A DNA stretch of 64,000 nucleotides from Argyresthia goedartella (GCA_949825045.1 OX463829.1:3038001-3102000); one strand, 5' to 3'; numbered from the stretch's first letter, positions 50,409 to 61,204 are shown. Notes: generated from the letters alone by a model not told the origin. Program-made: numbers and translations.

Positions 50409-50618
50409 CGTGCCGTTGTTATCCCATTTAAACATGTTTAACATAGTTACCGTATCTACGTGTCTTTAGCTAAAATAACAAAAATAATTTCAACAATAAA
50501 AAAGTTGCCAAAGCAACTATGGGCCTATAGCTGCAGCGACGATGCACTTACGTGCGGTAACAATAAAATTCTAACAAAGCTTTTATTGTCGCTTTGTTAG
50601 CCGATTTTTCTCTGAGTG

Positions 50619-50679
50619 AACGTAGCCGCGTCATGTTACACCGTAGCCGCGTCATGTTACAACGTTGCAGCGTCATGTT
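50619..50679 (+). repeat. 21-bp minisatellite, right block
   Basis: Three units (GTAGCCGCGTCATGTTACA type), identical in kind to the last units before 48440. They are the far side of the array interrupted by the 2.2-kb element. Confidence 0.95.
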
Positions 50680-50887
50680 GATTGATTGCTGTGCGAAATG
50701 TTAAGGGCCAATTGACCCCTACTGTATTTGAGCCTAAAGGTTAGCCTTGGCCTTTTTATGTATGCTTGACAAGCTTTGCCAAATTCTCTTAAGCACAAAC
50801 TTGTAATCAGTGTATCTGTGTTAGCTTGCGTGAGTTAGTTGTGCTGTGCTCCTCGCCGTGCAATTGACGTTGGCCGGGACATGTGGG

Positions 50888-50896
50888 TCACGTAAG
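50888..50896. repeat. Target site duplication, left
   Basis: TCACGTAAG, matching TCACGTAAA at 60555-60563 in 8 of 9 bases. Confidence 0.8.
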
Positions 50897-51240
50897 GTGT
50901 TAGTGAACTTAGCAGATCATTGTCCAGCAGTTTATTTTGAATAAGAGTTCTGCTCGCATGCAGCATAGTTCTGGAGTTCCTGATACTTTTCATAATAGTT
51001 CTGGCGTAGTTACCCAAAAAATTCATATGTCAAAATGATCTGCCAAATTCCGGTAGCAGATAATTTTGCACCAAATCAAATAAAAAGTGAGTTCTGCTCG
51101 CATGCAGCATAGTTATATAGTTCCTGGTGCTTTTCAATAATAGTTCTGGCGTTTTTGCCTAAAAAAAGTATAATCAAAAAATTATATGCCAACAGCCAAT
51201 GGCATATAACCTAAAATAACATTTTCATCGTTTTAAATCA
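50897..51240 (+). repeat. Left terminal inverted repeat, non-tandem part
   Basis: Pairs with 60205-60554, with differences mostly in short indels. It holds two internal copies of 'gagttctgctcgcatgcagc' (about 50946 and 51090), so the TIR itself has a roughly 144-bp internal duplication. Confidence 0.9.
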
Positions 51241-52843
51241 ACTTGAAGGCTAGAACTCTTTTGTTTCTCACAAATCTTTATCAGACCTATAATCTAAAGA
51301 TTTATTCGAGCCTAGAACTCACATAACAGTACCAGCAGATCAAGTAAGAAAGAAAAAAAAACCGAAAAAATAGGAAAGTAAAAATTTTAAAAATATTTAT
51401 TATATATTTCTTTTAATTTATTATTGACTTGAAGGCCAGAACTCCTTGGTTTGTTAGTAAATTTTATTCGAGACCAGCACTCACGTAAAGGCGCCAGCAG
51501 ATCAAGTCAGAATGTTTTTTATTTATTTTTTATTTTCTATTTAGCTTCAAGGCTAGAACTCCTTAGTTTCTTACAAATCTGTATCAGACCTATAATATTA
51601 AATTTAATTCGAGCCCAAAAACTCACGTAAAAGTGCCAGAAGATCAAATCAGAAAGGAAAAATTAAAATAATATTAAACAAAATATTTTAAATTTTTTAA
51701 TTTGCTTGAAGGCCAGAACTCCTTGGTTTATTACAGATCTGTATCAGACCTATAATAGTAAATTTTAAGTTTAGTTTTAAGTTATTGACGAAGTTTCCTG
51801 TAGATTAATCGAATTGTAAACTATATTTTGAACATAGTAAATTTTATTCAAGACCAGAACTCACGTAAAAGTGCCAGCAGATCAAATCAGAAAGTAAAAA
51901 TTTAAAAAAATATTAATTTGATATTTTTTAATTTTTTAATTGGCTTGAAAGCTAGAACTCCTTGGTTTCTTGCAGAACTATATCAGACCTATAATACTTG
52001 ATTTGATTCGAGCCCAGAACTCACGGAAAACTGCCAGCAGATCAAGTCAGAATGTAATTATTATTTTTCCACCTGCCTTGAAGGCCAGATCTCCTTGGTT
52101 TCTTGCAGATATGAATCAGACCTATAATATTTTATTTGATTCAAGCTCAGAACTTGCGTAAAAGTGCCAGAATGTAAAATGTAAAAAAAAAAAGTTTGGC
52201 TTGAAAGCTAAAACTCGTTGGTTTCTCGCAGATCTGTATCAGGCCTATAATATTTCATTTGATTCGAGCTCAAAACTCATGTAAAAAAGCTAGCAGATCA
52301 AGTCAGTCTGTAAAAATAAAATAAAAAATAAAATAAATATTTTTAAAATTTCTCATTGATTTGACGGCTAACTCCTTTTTTTCTGGCAGATCTATATCAT
52401 ACCTATAATATTTAATTTTATTCGAGCCCATAACTCTCGTAAAACTGCCAGTAGATCAAGTCATAAAGTAAAAATTTAAAAAATATTAATTTAATATTTT
52501 TTTATTTTTGTAATATAATTAGCTTGAAAGCTATAACTCGTTGGTTTTTCGCAGATCTGTATCAGAACTTTAATACTATTTTTGGTTCGAGCCCAGAACT
52601 CACGGAAAACTGCCAGCAGATCAAGTCAGAATGTAAATTTTTTATTTTTTTTTTATTTTTCCACATATAATAAAGGCCAGAACTACTTGGTATCTTACAG
52701 ATATGTATCAGACCTATAATATTTTATTTTATTCAAGCCCAAAACTCTCGTAAAACTGCCAGCAGATCAAGTCAGAAAGTAAAAAAAAAAAAAAATCTAA
52801 TTAGCTTGAAGGCCAGAACTCCTAAGTATCTTGCAGATTAGTA

Positions 52844-53330
52844 GTATCGGGGGGTATGGATTGCCCAGAGGGAGGCGTTATTTGATATCCGTGTCATAGA
52901 CACCGACGCTCCCTCCCGAGCATCACGCCCCGTAGCGGCTGTCCTTCGTTCAGCTGAAGAAGAAAAGAAAAGGAAGTACTGCGAGACGCGCCACACCACC
53001 TTCACCCCTTTAGTAACCTCTGTCGATGGAGTTTTTGCTCAACAAATGATATCATTCACTAAACACCTCGCCGAAACGCTGGCGGACCGCTGGAACCGGA
53101 CCCCTGCCACAATAATGGGCTGGCTAAGAGCAAGTACTCAAACCGCCATCATCAGGGCCAGCAGCATGTGCATCCACGGCACCCGCCATAGGTGGAATCG
53201 CACAGGCCTATATGAGGATGGAGCGGCAGTCCCACACGTCTTGAACTAGAATGAATATCTTATTTAAATTCTGTGTACTTATTTTCATGAATCTTTTGCT
53301 TAATAAATTTCTTTCTGTACCAACAAGATA
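52844..53330 (+). mobile_element. 5'-truncated RT-element 3' end inserted in the array
   Basis: Flanked by ATCTTGCAGATTAGTA (52828-52843) and ATCTTGCAGATAAGTA (53331-53346), a 16-bp duplication of array sequence with one mismatch. The insert has no poly(A) tail. It ends in AATAAATTTC and about 20 further bases. Its reading frame is described separately. Confidence 0.85.
52845..53249 (+). pseudogene. C-terminal fragment of a reverse-transcriptase polyprotein
   Basis: 135 codons open to TAG, with no start of its own. Visible motifs: GVWIAQREALFDIRVIDTDA, a Lys/Glu run EEEKKRKY, then FTPLVTSVDGVFAQQM, WNRTPATIMGWLRAST and IIRASSMCIHGTR. I recognise this tail as that of a family of RT proteins with an N-terminal zinc finger. 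The FDIRV-(D)-EKKRK spacing suggests a PD-(D/E)XK-like nuclease, as in restriction-like-endonuclease LINEs; that is inference. The frame is intact, so insertion is younger than most of the array. The RT at 61879 is probably the same family. Confidence 0.75.
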
Positions 53331-55850
53331 ATCTTGCAGATAAGTATCAGACTTATGATATACAATTTTATTCGATCCCAGAACTCGCGTGAAAGTGCCA
53401 GCAGATCAAGACAGAATGCCAAAAAAAAAAAAAAAAACTGATTAGCTTGAAGGCTAAAACTAGTTGGTTTCTTTCAGATCTGTATGAGACCTATAATATT
53501 AAATTTTATTCGAGCCCAGAACTCACTTAAAATAGCCAGCAGATCTGTAAAAAAAAAAAAAAAGATATATTTTTAAAATTTCTAAATATCTTGAAGTCTA
53601 GAACTCCTTGGTTTCTTATAGATCTATATCATACCTATAATACTTAATTATATTTAAGCCCAGAACTCACGTTAAACTGCCAGCAGATTAAGTCAGAAAG
53701 TAAAAAGAAAAATAAAAAAAAAGAAAACACTACCTGGCTTGAAGGCCAGAATTCCTTGGTATCTTGCCGATTTGTATCAGAACTATAATATTAAATTTGA
53801 TTTAAGGCCAGAACTTACGTAAAAATGCCAGCAGATCAAGTCGGAAAGAAAAAATAGATAAAATATGAATTAAATATTTTTTTAATATCCTAATTGGCTT
53901 GAAGGCCAGAAATCTTTAGTTTCTTGAAGATGTGTTTCAGACCTATGATATTAAATTTAATTCGATCCCAGAACTCGCATATAAATGCCAGCAGATCAAT
54001 CAGAATGTAAAAAATAAAATAAAAAATAAAAAAATCTGTTTGCTTGAAGTCCTTGGTTTCTTGCATATTTGTACCAAACATATAATAATAAATTTGATTT
54101 GAGCCCAGAACCCTCGTAAAACTGCCACCAGATCAATTCAGAAAGTAAAAATTAATATAATATTAAAAGGAAATATTTTTAAATTTCTAATTGGCTTGAA
54201 GGCTAGAACTTCTTGGTTTCTGGTAGATCTATATCAGACCTATAATACTAAATTTCAATCGAGCCGAGAACTTACGGAAAACTGCCAGCAGATCAAGTCA
54301 GAATGAAAAAAATTAAAATAATATTGAAATATATATATTTTTATTTTTCCACCGGGCTTGAAGACGAGAACTCCTTGGATTCTTGCAGATATATATCAGA
54401 CCAATAATATTTCATTTGATTCAAGTCAAGAACTCGCGTAAAAGTGCCAGCAGATTAAGTCAGAATGTAAAAAACAACAAAAAAAAAAAAAAAAAACGAT
54501 TGGCTTGAAGGCTAAAACTCGTTGGTTTCTCGCAAATATGAATAAGACCTATAATATTTCATTTTATTTGAGCTCAGAACTCACTAAAAAAGCTAGCAGA
54601 TCAAGTCAGTCTGTAAAAATTAAAAAATATTAAAAATAAATAATTTTAAAATTTCTAATTGGCTTGAAGGCTACAAATCCTTTGTTTCTGCCAGATCTTT
54701 ATCATATTTATAAAAATGAATTTAATTCGAGCCTATAACTCTCGTAAAACTGCCAGAAGATCAAGCCAGAAAGTAAAAATTTAAAAAATATTAATTTAAT
54801 ATTTTTTTAATTTTATAATCAGCTTGAAGGCTAAAACTCGTTGGTTTCTGTTAGTTCTGTGCGAAACCTATAATACTAACTTTGATTTGATCCCAGAACT
54901 CGCATATAAATGCCAGCAGATCAAGTCAGAATGTAAAAAATAACAAAATATTTTTTATTTTTCTGATTGGCTTGAAGACTAGAACTCCTTGGTTTCTTGC
55001 TATCTGTACCAAACCTATAATAATAAATTTGATTTGAGCCCAGAACTCTCGTAAAACTGTCAGCAGATCAAGTCAGAAAGTAAACATTTTAATAATATAA
55101 AAAAAATAAAAAATTGCTAATTGGCTTGAAGGCTAGAACTCCTTCATTTCATATTAGACATATAATACAAAATTTTATTCGAGCGCAGAACTCACGGAAC
55201 ACTGCCAGCAGATCAGGTCAGAATGTAAAAAAAAACTGATTGCTTGAAGACTAGAGCTCCTTGGTTTCTTGCATATCTGTAACAAACCTTTAATAATAAA
55301 TTTGATTTTAGCCAAGAACTCTCGTAAAACTGCCAGCAGATCAAGTCAGAAAGTAAAAAGTAAAATCATATTAAAAAGAAATATTTTTAAAATTTCTAAT
55401 TGGCTTGAAGGCTGGAACTCCTTCATATCATATCAAACCTATAAAACAATATTTGATTCGAGCCCAGAACTCACGGAAAACTGCCAGCAAATCAAGTCAG
55501 AATGTAAAAATTTCAATAATATTAAAATATATATTTTTTATTTTTCCACCTGGCTTGAAGGCCAGAACTTCTTGGTTTCTTGCAGATATGTATCAGACCA
55601 ATAATATTTATTTTAATTTAAGCCAAGAACTTGCATAAAAGTGCCAGCAGATCAAGTCAGAATGTAAAAAACCAAAAATATTTTTATATTTTCTGATCGG
55701 CTTGAAGGCTAAAACTCGTTGGTTTCTCGTAGATCTGCATCAGGCCTATAATATTAAATTTTATTCGAGCCCAGAAATTACGTAAAAAAGCTAGCAGATC
55801 AAGTCAGAAAGTAAATATTAAAATAATATTAAATAAATAGTTTTTTATTT

Positions 55851-56640
55851 TTACTTTCTGACTTGATCTTCTGGCAGTTTTACAAGAATTCTGGGCTTGA
55901 ATCAAATTAAATATTATAGTTCTGATACATATCTGCAAGAAACTAAGGAGATCAAGCGAGGTGAAAAAAAAAAAAAATCTGACTTGATCTTCTGGCAGTT
56001 TTACAAGAATTCTGGGCTTGAATCAAATTAAATATTATAGTTCTGATACATATCTGCAAGAAACTAAGGAGATCAAGCGAGGTGAAAAAAAAAAAAATCT
56101 GACTTTATCTGCTGGCAGTTTTCCGTGAGTTCTGGGCTCGAATCAAATTTAGTATTGTAGGTCTAATATAGATCTGCCAGAAACAAAGTAGTTCTAGCCT
56201 TCAAGCCAATAAAAAAATAAAAAAATAAAATATTTTTAATATTATTTAAATTTTTAATTTCTGACTTGATTTGCTGGCAGTTTTTCGAGAGATCTTGACT
56301 CAAATCAAATATGTATGGTACAGATATGCAATAAACCAAGGAGTTCTAGTCTTTAAGCCAATCAGAAAATTTAAGAATATATTTTTTTTTACATTGTGAC
56401 TTGATCTGCTGTCATTTATATGCGAGTTCTGGGAACGAATCCAATAGTGCTAAAACATGTCTGTAAGAAACTAAGGAGTTCTGGCCTTCAAACCAATTAG
56501 AAAAATAAAAAAATAAAAACATATTTTTTCTATTTTTTTTTTTCCGACTTGATCTGCTGGCATTTTTACGTAAGTTGTGGGCTTAAATCAAATTTAATAT
56601 TATAGTTCTGATACTCAAGCAAGAAATCAAGGAGTTCAAA
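55851..56640 (-). repeat. Right-arm inverted array, inner part (about 6 units)
   Basis: The orientation of the unit flips at about 55850 ('tttctgacttgatcttctgg' instead of its complement). Units begin near 55857, 55978, 56098, 56260, 56396 and 56545. The block is cut at 56640 by the Harbinger element. Confidence 0.9.
55857..56098 (-). repeat. Exact 121-bp tandem duplication
   Basis: 55857-55977 and 55978-56098 appear identical by eye, whereas other neighbouring units differ at many positions. Confidence 0.93.
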
Positions 56641-56717
56641 GGGCCGATCGCGCTATTTTGTATAGTTAACGAATGTCAAAGGTTTGGTTCTGGTTCAGTT
56701 CCAGTTGTAATTCAACT

Positions 56718-56787
56718 AACCCAAGATACAGAGAATCCTAGTTTGGGGCTAGATCAATGTGTGTAAATAGTGTCCAAGGTATTATTA
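56718..56787 (+). mobile_element. SINE family 1 3' fragment
   Basis: 'acccaagatacagagaatcc' to 'gtgtccaaggtattattata'; only the 3' end is present. It is nested in the Harbinger element. Confidence 0.85.
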
Positions 56788-57149
56788 TAACTTTGGTTCG
56801 GTTCAATGAAATTCGGTATCGCGCTAAAGTTTAAGTGGTGACCGAAGCTGAACCATAACCGAACCATTGTCGTAATCAAAACATTAGAGGTGTAGCATCG
56901 ATTGTGTATAATCGACCATCGATTTCGCGTTTTTGTTGTTAACAACTCTAGTTTTGACTACACCATATCCCCTATATAGTCTGTGGACCAGACTTGGGAC
57001 CAGACAGAATTCGTGGAAATTGATTTGATGTGTTTACGAGCTGAACGAAAAATTACAGATAAAAGATTCAAGTGGATAGAAATTTAGCTTTATAAATAAG
57101 TGTCCTTTCAACATTACCTACGGGTGTGAATACTTTTGGTTTGAAATGC

Positions 57150-57690
57150 AGCAACAGCGCCGCAGCGTCACAACCTGTTCGCCAACTTGAGATGATGATG
57201 GAGTTTCTGGAAGTTCATCGAGATCTAGCCCTAGGTTGAATACAATAGAAAGAGTTCCGTGCGACAGCAGACTGTCTGTGGAGGGAGTGCGCAGACATCC
57301 TCAACCCCTTTAGAGCAGTTAGGACTGCAAAGGGGATCAGGTATGTAGTTTTCTTTATCTTAAAATTTTCCCTATCAGAATAGAATGCTTTTGTAAGATG
57401 CTGTCCGAAGTTTAGATAAATAAGTATAACAACGTTTATTGCTTTCATATCCTAAAGGAAAATGTACAAATTCTAATGAAATAGGCACATATGGAAGCAA
57501 ATTGTTTTATTAATGTTCCAGTCAGCAGAAGCATGTTGGACGAATCAAGGCTGATGAGATTGAAAGTTGAACATCTGAGGGCAAAGGCTGCACAGACTTC
57601 CCAGGCTGCTCTGTAAAATGCTCAGGCTCTTAGCTTAATACCATAGCGGAGTCCTTCAAATGAATTTGTGAAATCATAGATTGATGAAGC
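57150..57690 (+). pseudogene. Degenerate Myb/SANT-like protein of the Harbinger element
   Basis: Exon 1 (to 57340, donor CAG|GTATGT) translates as NLRMMMEFLEVHRDLALG, then LWRECADILNPF, with stops. This matches the N-terminal helix pattern of the Myb-like DNA-binding domain carried by insect Harbinger elements. Exon 2 (from 57522, after ...ttccag) has RLMRLKVEHLRAKAAQT. At least three stop codons show it is dead. Confidence 0.6.
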
Positions 57691-58179
57691 AGGTAATTTT
57701 CTACTTTACTATCAGTTTGGGTAGGACATAGTTATATAGGAAATGTGCCCTAAACTTAATATAAATTTTAATTTTAAAAGTGCCCTTAGTATAATTTTAA
57801 TGACATTTTCCCCATAAGTTTTTTAAAGCATGTTTACTTTTCCTGTAAATGTGCTGTAGAAAATATTAGCTATAATTTATTAATTCATGCTATCATTTAA
57901 ATATAATATACTATATACACTTTAACTAACTTGAACATTATTTCTTTTTTCAGTTATGTACCCAACAAAGAGAAGATACGTGTGAAAAATATTTAATTAT
58001 TATTACTAGCCTATAATATCCCATTGCTGGGCAAAGGACTCTAATGTGAGAATAATTAAAGTGAGATAACTTAAGTAACAAGACATGAATAAAACAAATT
58101 TACCTAGTTAAATATCATTTATTTTAGTCCTTAATCTATCAAAAATTGCGCTCCCAGCAATAGACTTACTATCATAACA

Positions 58180-58300
58180 TTCATAGAATGTCACCCTTTT
58201 TTGTTAAAGTATCTCTCCTCATGTTCATTAGGGGTAACTATAGACATGAGTACCATCTTCACAACCCAGAACCCCTTGCAATCTGAACTTTTTGAAAAAT
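58180..58300 (-). pseudogene. Harbinger transposase remnant
   Basis: One frame gives GVLGCEDGTHVYSYP, the conserved C(x)DGTHV block of the Harbinger nuclease with one of its acidic residues. A shifted frame then gives ERYFNKKG and HSMNVM, which match the following block. The frameshift and stops make it non-functional. Confidence 0.7.
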
Positions 58301-58329
58301 CTGAAAATAATAAACATTTATAAATAAAC

Positions 58330-58515
58330 ATTTCCATACAGGTACAAACATTGCTTCTGGCCCCACACTAGGGTACCCTGGGTTGTGGGAACCAGAAACA
58401 ACGATGACAAAACTGGGTTTTCTTTTCTTTATCCTCAGCCGGGGATTGAACCCGGGACCTCTCTCTTTTAGGCAGAGCAAATACCGCACATGGTAGCAGC
58501 ACCACAGAGAGTTCT
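58330..58515 (-). mobile_element. tRNA-derived SINE, family 2
   Basis: The complement has the head 'ctctgtggtgctgctaccat', the B box 'gggttcaatccccggctgag', then 'tgtttctggttcccacaacc' and a 'ggaaatgtttatttataaat' tail. Inserted into the Harbinger remnant. Confidence 0.8.
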
Positions 58516-59193
58516 GGCTTGTTGAATGCTAAGTGACTTGTTTTACAATTTTGAAGACACTTGACTGGTAAAAACAGTGTTTCCGGCTATTTCATCCAAT
58601 CGTCTGGTAGGAGCCTGTGGCAAAATGCTAAACAACCCTCACCTGAAACAAAATGTAAGCACTGTTACTAAGCTCACTTAGTTCTGTTTTTGGGAAACAG
58701 GGAATAAAAATTGATCATGTCCAAGGAAAAGTAAATGTGCTGTGATAAACTTTAGTACTTTGTATAGTGTTACTAACCTTCGTGTCCACATCCAAAGCAC
58801 TGGTTGGTGGCAAATTAAGGGTCAATTGAGTAATTAACGTGTCCACAAGCTAACTCCTTCGACCGTCAATATTGCTTGATAAAATCCGATTCTCTGTTTT
58901 AGATTGGGCTATACCTATATCACACTCGTATGCCATTTCCAAAGTCCAGACACATCAATTTCACGATTTTCACCTACTTTTCATCTCAACAATTCTAAAC
59001 CAGTCCTGAAAAAGTAGCTCCGCAATAACTTTAACACAACCGTTCATTTGACAGCGGTTACGGTCCAATTCCAATCGAACTTCGGTTCAACCATCTGTCA
59101 AAACATTAGCGCGATACGAAAAGTCCTTAAAGTTGTGTTTCGGTTATGGTTCAGCTATGGTTCGGTCGATATCTTTTACCGCGATCGCCCCCC

Positions 59194-60204
59194 TGGCCTT
59201 CAAGCCAGGTAGTATTTTTACTTTCTGACCTGATCTGCTGGCAGTTTAACATAAGTTCTGGGCTCGAATAAATTTAAGTATTATAGGTATGATATAGGTC
59301 TGCAGGAAACCAAGGAGTTCTAGACTTCAAGCCAATTAGAATTATTATTTTTTAATTTTTTTTTACAGACTGACTTGATTTGTTAGCTTTTTTACGTGAG
59401 TTATGGGCTCGAATAAATTTTAATATTATAGGTCTGATACAGATTTGCAAGAAACCAATGAGTTTTAGTCTTCCAGCCAATCATAAAATTAAAATTTTTA
59501 TTTTTTATTTTTTACATTCTGACTTGATTTGCTGGCACTTTTACGCTAGTTTTGGGATCGAATCAAATTTTATATCATAGGTCTGATACATATCTGCAAG
59601 AAACTTAGGAGTTCTGGCCTTCAATCCAATTAGGAAATTAAAAAAATATTTAATCCATATTTTTAAATTTTTACTTTCTGACTTGATCTGCTGACACTTT
59701 TACGTGAGTTCTGGGCTGAAATCAAAATCAAAATTATAGTTCTAATACTGATCTGCAAGAAACCAAGGAATTCTAGCCTTCAAGTCAATAAAAAAAAAAT
59801 GTTTAATATTATTTTAATTTTTGATTTCTGACTTGATCCGCTGGCACTTTTACGTGAGTTTTGGGCTCGAATCAAATTTAATACTGTAGGTCTGATACAG
59901 ATCTGTAAGAAACTGAGGAGTTCTAGCCTTGAAGCTAAATAGAAAATAATAAAAAAAAACATTCTGACTTGATCTGCTGGCACTTTTACGTCAGTTCTGG
60001 TCTCAAATCAAATTTACTATTATAGGTCTGATAGGATCTGCAATAAACCAAGGAGTTTTGGCCTTCAAGCCAATTAGAAAATAAAATAAATATTTTTTAA
60101 TTTTTACTTTCGTATTTTTTTCGTTTTGTGAGTTCTAGGCTCGAATAGATTTTTAGATTATAGGTCTGATAAATATTTGTGAGAAACAAAAGAGTTCTAG
60201 CCTT
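59194..60204 (-). repeat. Right-arm inverted array, outer part (about 7 units)
   Basis: Same unit in reverse orientation, units near 59217, 59365, 59517, 59685, 59825, 59960 and 60110. It continues into the terminal repeat. Confidence 0.92.
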
Positions 60205-60554
60205 CAAGTTGATTTAAAACGATGAAAATGTTATTTTAGGTAATATGCCATTGGCTGTTGGCATATAATTTTTTGATTATACTTTTTTTAGGCAAAAACG
60301 CCAGAACTATTATTGAAAAGCACCAGGAACTATATAACTATGCTGCATGCGAGCAGAACTCACTTTTTATTTGATTTGGTGCAAAATTATCTGCTACCGG
60401 AATTTGGCAGATCATTTTGACATATGAATTTTTTGGGTAACTACGCCAGAACTATTATGAAAAGTATCAGGAACTCTAGAACTAAGCTGCATGCTAGCAG
60501 AACTCTTATTTAATTTTGATCTGCTGGACAATGATCTGCTAAGTTCACTAACAC
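60205..60554 (-). repeat. Right terminal inverted repeat, non-tandem part
   Basis: Complement of 50897-51240; ends GTTCACTAACAC. Confidence 0.9.
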
Positions 60555-60563
60555 TCACGTAAA
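60555..60563. repeat. Target site duplication, right
   Basis: TCACGTAAA; partner of 50888-50896. Confidence 0.8.
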
Positions 60564-60901
60564 GCTATCCTTGGTAAAGATCGCGCCAAATATTTTTGAT
60601 TCTGAATGAAATGCGACCTCTCCCTCTCCCTCACCACCATTTTTTTGACATTGAACCCTCACATTTACACCATTAGTTTAGAGATAAAGATATGTGGCGT
60701 GTTCTGTAAGCATGTAAATCAAGCGTTGCATTGCAAGCATCTAATGAGGAAAGAAAGGAAGATATCAAAATGTGCAATCACATGAGAATAAATGTGGTGT
60801 ATTGTGCCTCTTCTGAGGGGCATTCGGTTATACATTATCTCATAATATCACATGATGATCAACTATGTACATTAACTTGAGAATGTAGTTTTAGTCTGGT
60901 T
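60564..60901. other. No gene recognised
   Basis: Flank of the foldback element, downstream (minus strand) of the small secreted protein gene. Confidence 0.4.
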
Positions 60902-61204
60902 TTAAGATCCTGTGTTCGTGATAAATTCATATACTTGCCTCCCCTGTCTAATGTTCGGCTTCTGAATAAATTCTGCCACATTTATCTGAACAACAGGTTT
61001 TTTGTCATCAAAAGTACTGTAGCCCAGATATCGGCTTTTGTCATATCGACTCGTTTCTTCCCGTTTTTCATTGTGACGGTGCAGTTTTTTAGTTTTGCTT
61101 TCTTGGAATTGCCCAGGCCTGAGCTGTTTCGCATCAAATTTGTAAGCGTAACACAAACTAAACTGAATAAATATCCAGAGGAATATACAAAATTGACGCA
61201 GCAT
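60902..61204 (-). CDS. Small secreted protein, or first coding exon of one
   Basis: 100 codons from ATG to TAA. Residues 1-20 (MLRQFCIFLWIFIQFSLCYA) form a clear signal peptide with an AYA-type cleavage site. The rest is basic and hydrophilic (QESKTKKLHRHNEKREETS) and then carries KKPVVQINVAEFIQKPN. No Cys after the signal region, so it is not a typical disulfide-rich toxin or defensin. A possible splice donor (CAA|GTATAT) lies near residue 91, so the open frame may be the first exon of a longer gene. No family recognised. It lies 350 bp from the end of the foldback element. Confidence 0.5.
   Translation of the reverse strand: MLRQFCIFLWIFIQFSLCYAYKFDAKQLRPGQFQESKTKKLHRHNEKREETSRYDKSRYLGYSTFDDKKPVVQINVAEFIQKPNIRQGRQVYEFITNTGS

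Larger units (their letters stand above)
48443..50618. mobile_element. About 2.2-kb inverted-repeat element splitting the minisatellite
   Basis: Ends CACTCTCACAAAAAT and the complement of CACTCAGAGAAAAAT face each other. Further in, 'ggcaacttttttattgtt' occurs inverted near both ends (48521 and 50501). Many ACTTTG/CAAAGT motifs lie subterminally. The minisatellite resumes exactly at 50619, with AA shared at the junction. No transposase frame was found. It contains a SINE, a LINE tail and an internal 86-bp repeat. Confidence 0.65.
51241..55850 (+). repeat. Left-arm tandem array, about 27 units
   Basis: Each unit runs CTTGAAGGC(C/T)AGAACTCCTT, GGTTTCTTGCAGATCTGTAT, CAGACCTATAATATTAAATT, GA(G/T)CCCAGAACTCACGTAAAA, GCCAGCAGATCAAGTCAGAA. 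An A/T-rich spacer of 20-50 bp follows. The conserved core is about 115 bp. The count is by eye. Confidence 0.92.
56641..59193. mobile_element. Old Harbinger-type element nested in the foldback element
   Basis: The ends GGGCCGATCGCG and CGCGATCGCCC are inverted, and GGTTCGG/CCGAACC-type subterminal blocks recur near both ends. The interior has a degenerate Myb-like frame (plus) and a transposase remnant (minus), the usual divergent pair of Harbinger elements. Array sequence resumes at 59194. I could not define a clean 3-bp duplication. Confidence 0.75.
50897..60554. mobile_element. Giant foldback-like DNA transposon
   Basis: It begins GTGTTAGTGAACTTAGCAGA and ends with the complement. The terminal inverted repeats are about 345 bp and continue into long arrays of one repeat unit: direct in the left arm, inverted in the right. 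Flanking 9-mers form an imperfect target duplication. After removing two nested insertions (487 bp and about 2.55 kb) the element is about 6.6 kb and has no open frame of its own. Long TIRs built of tandem repeats are known in Foldback and Galileo-type elements; 9-bp duplications are typical of Mutator-like elements. The family is therefore undecided. A transposase must be supplied elsewhere. Confidence 0.85.

Noticed and set aside
51241..60204. CRISPR-like array in the repeat block
   Set aside because: Eukaryotic context, units of 115-160 bp with A/T-rich variable spacers of no fixed length, and an orientation flip; it is a transposon arm.
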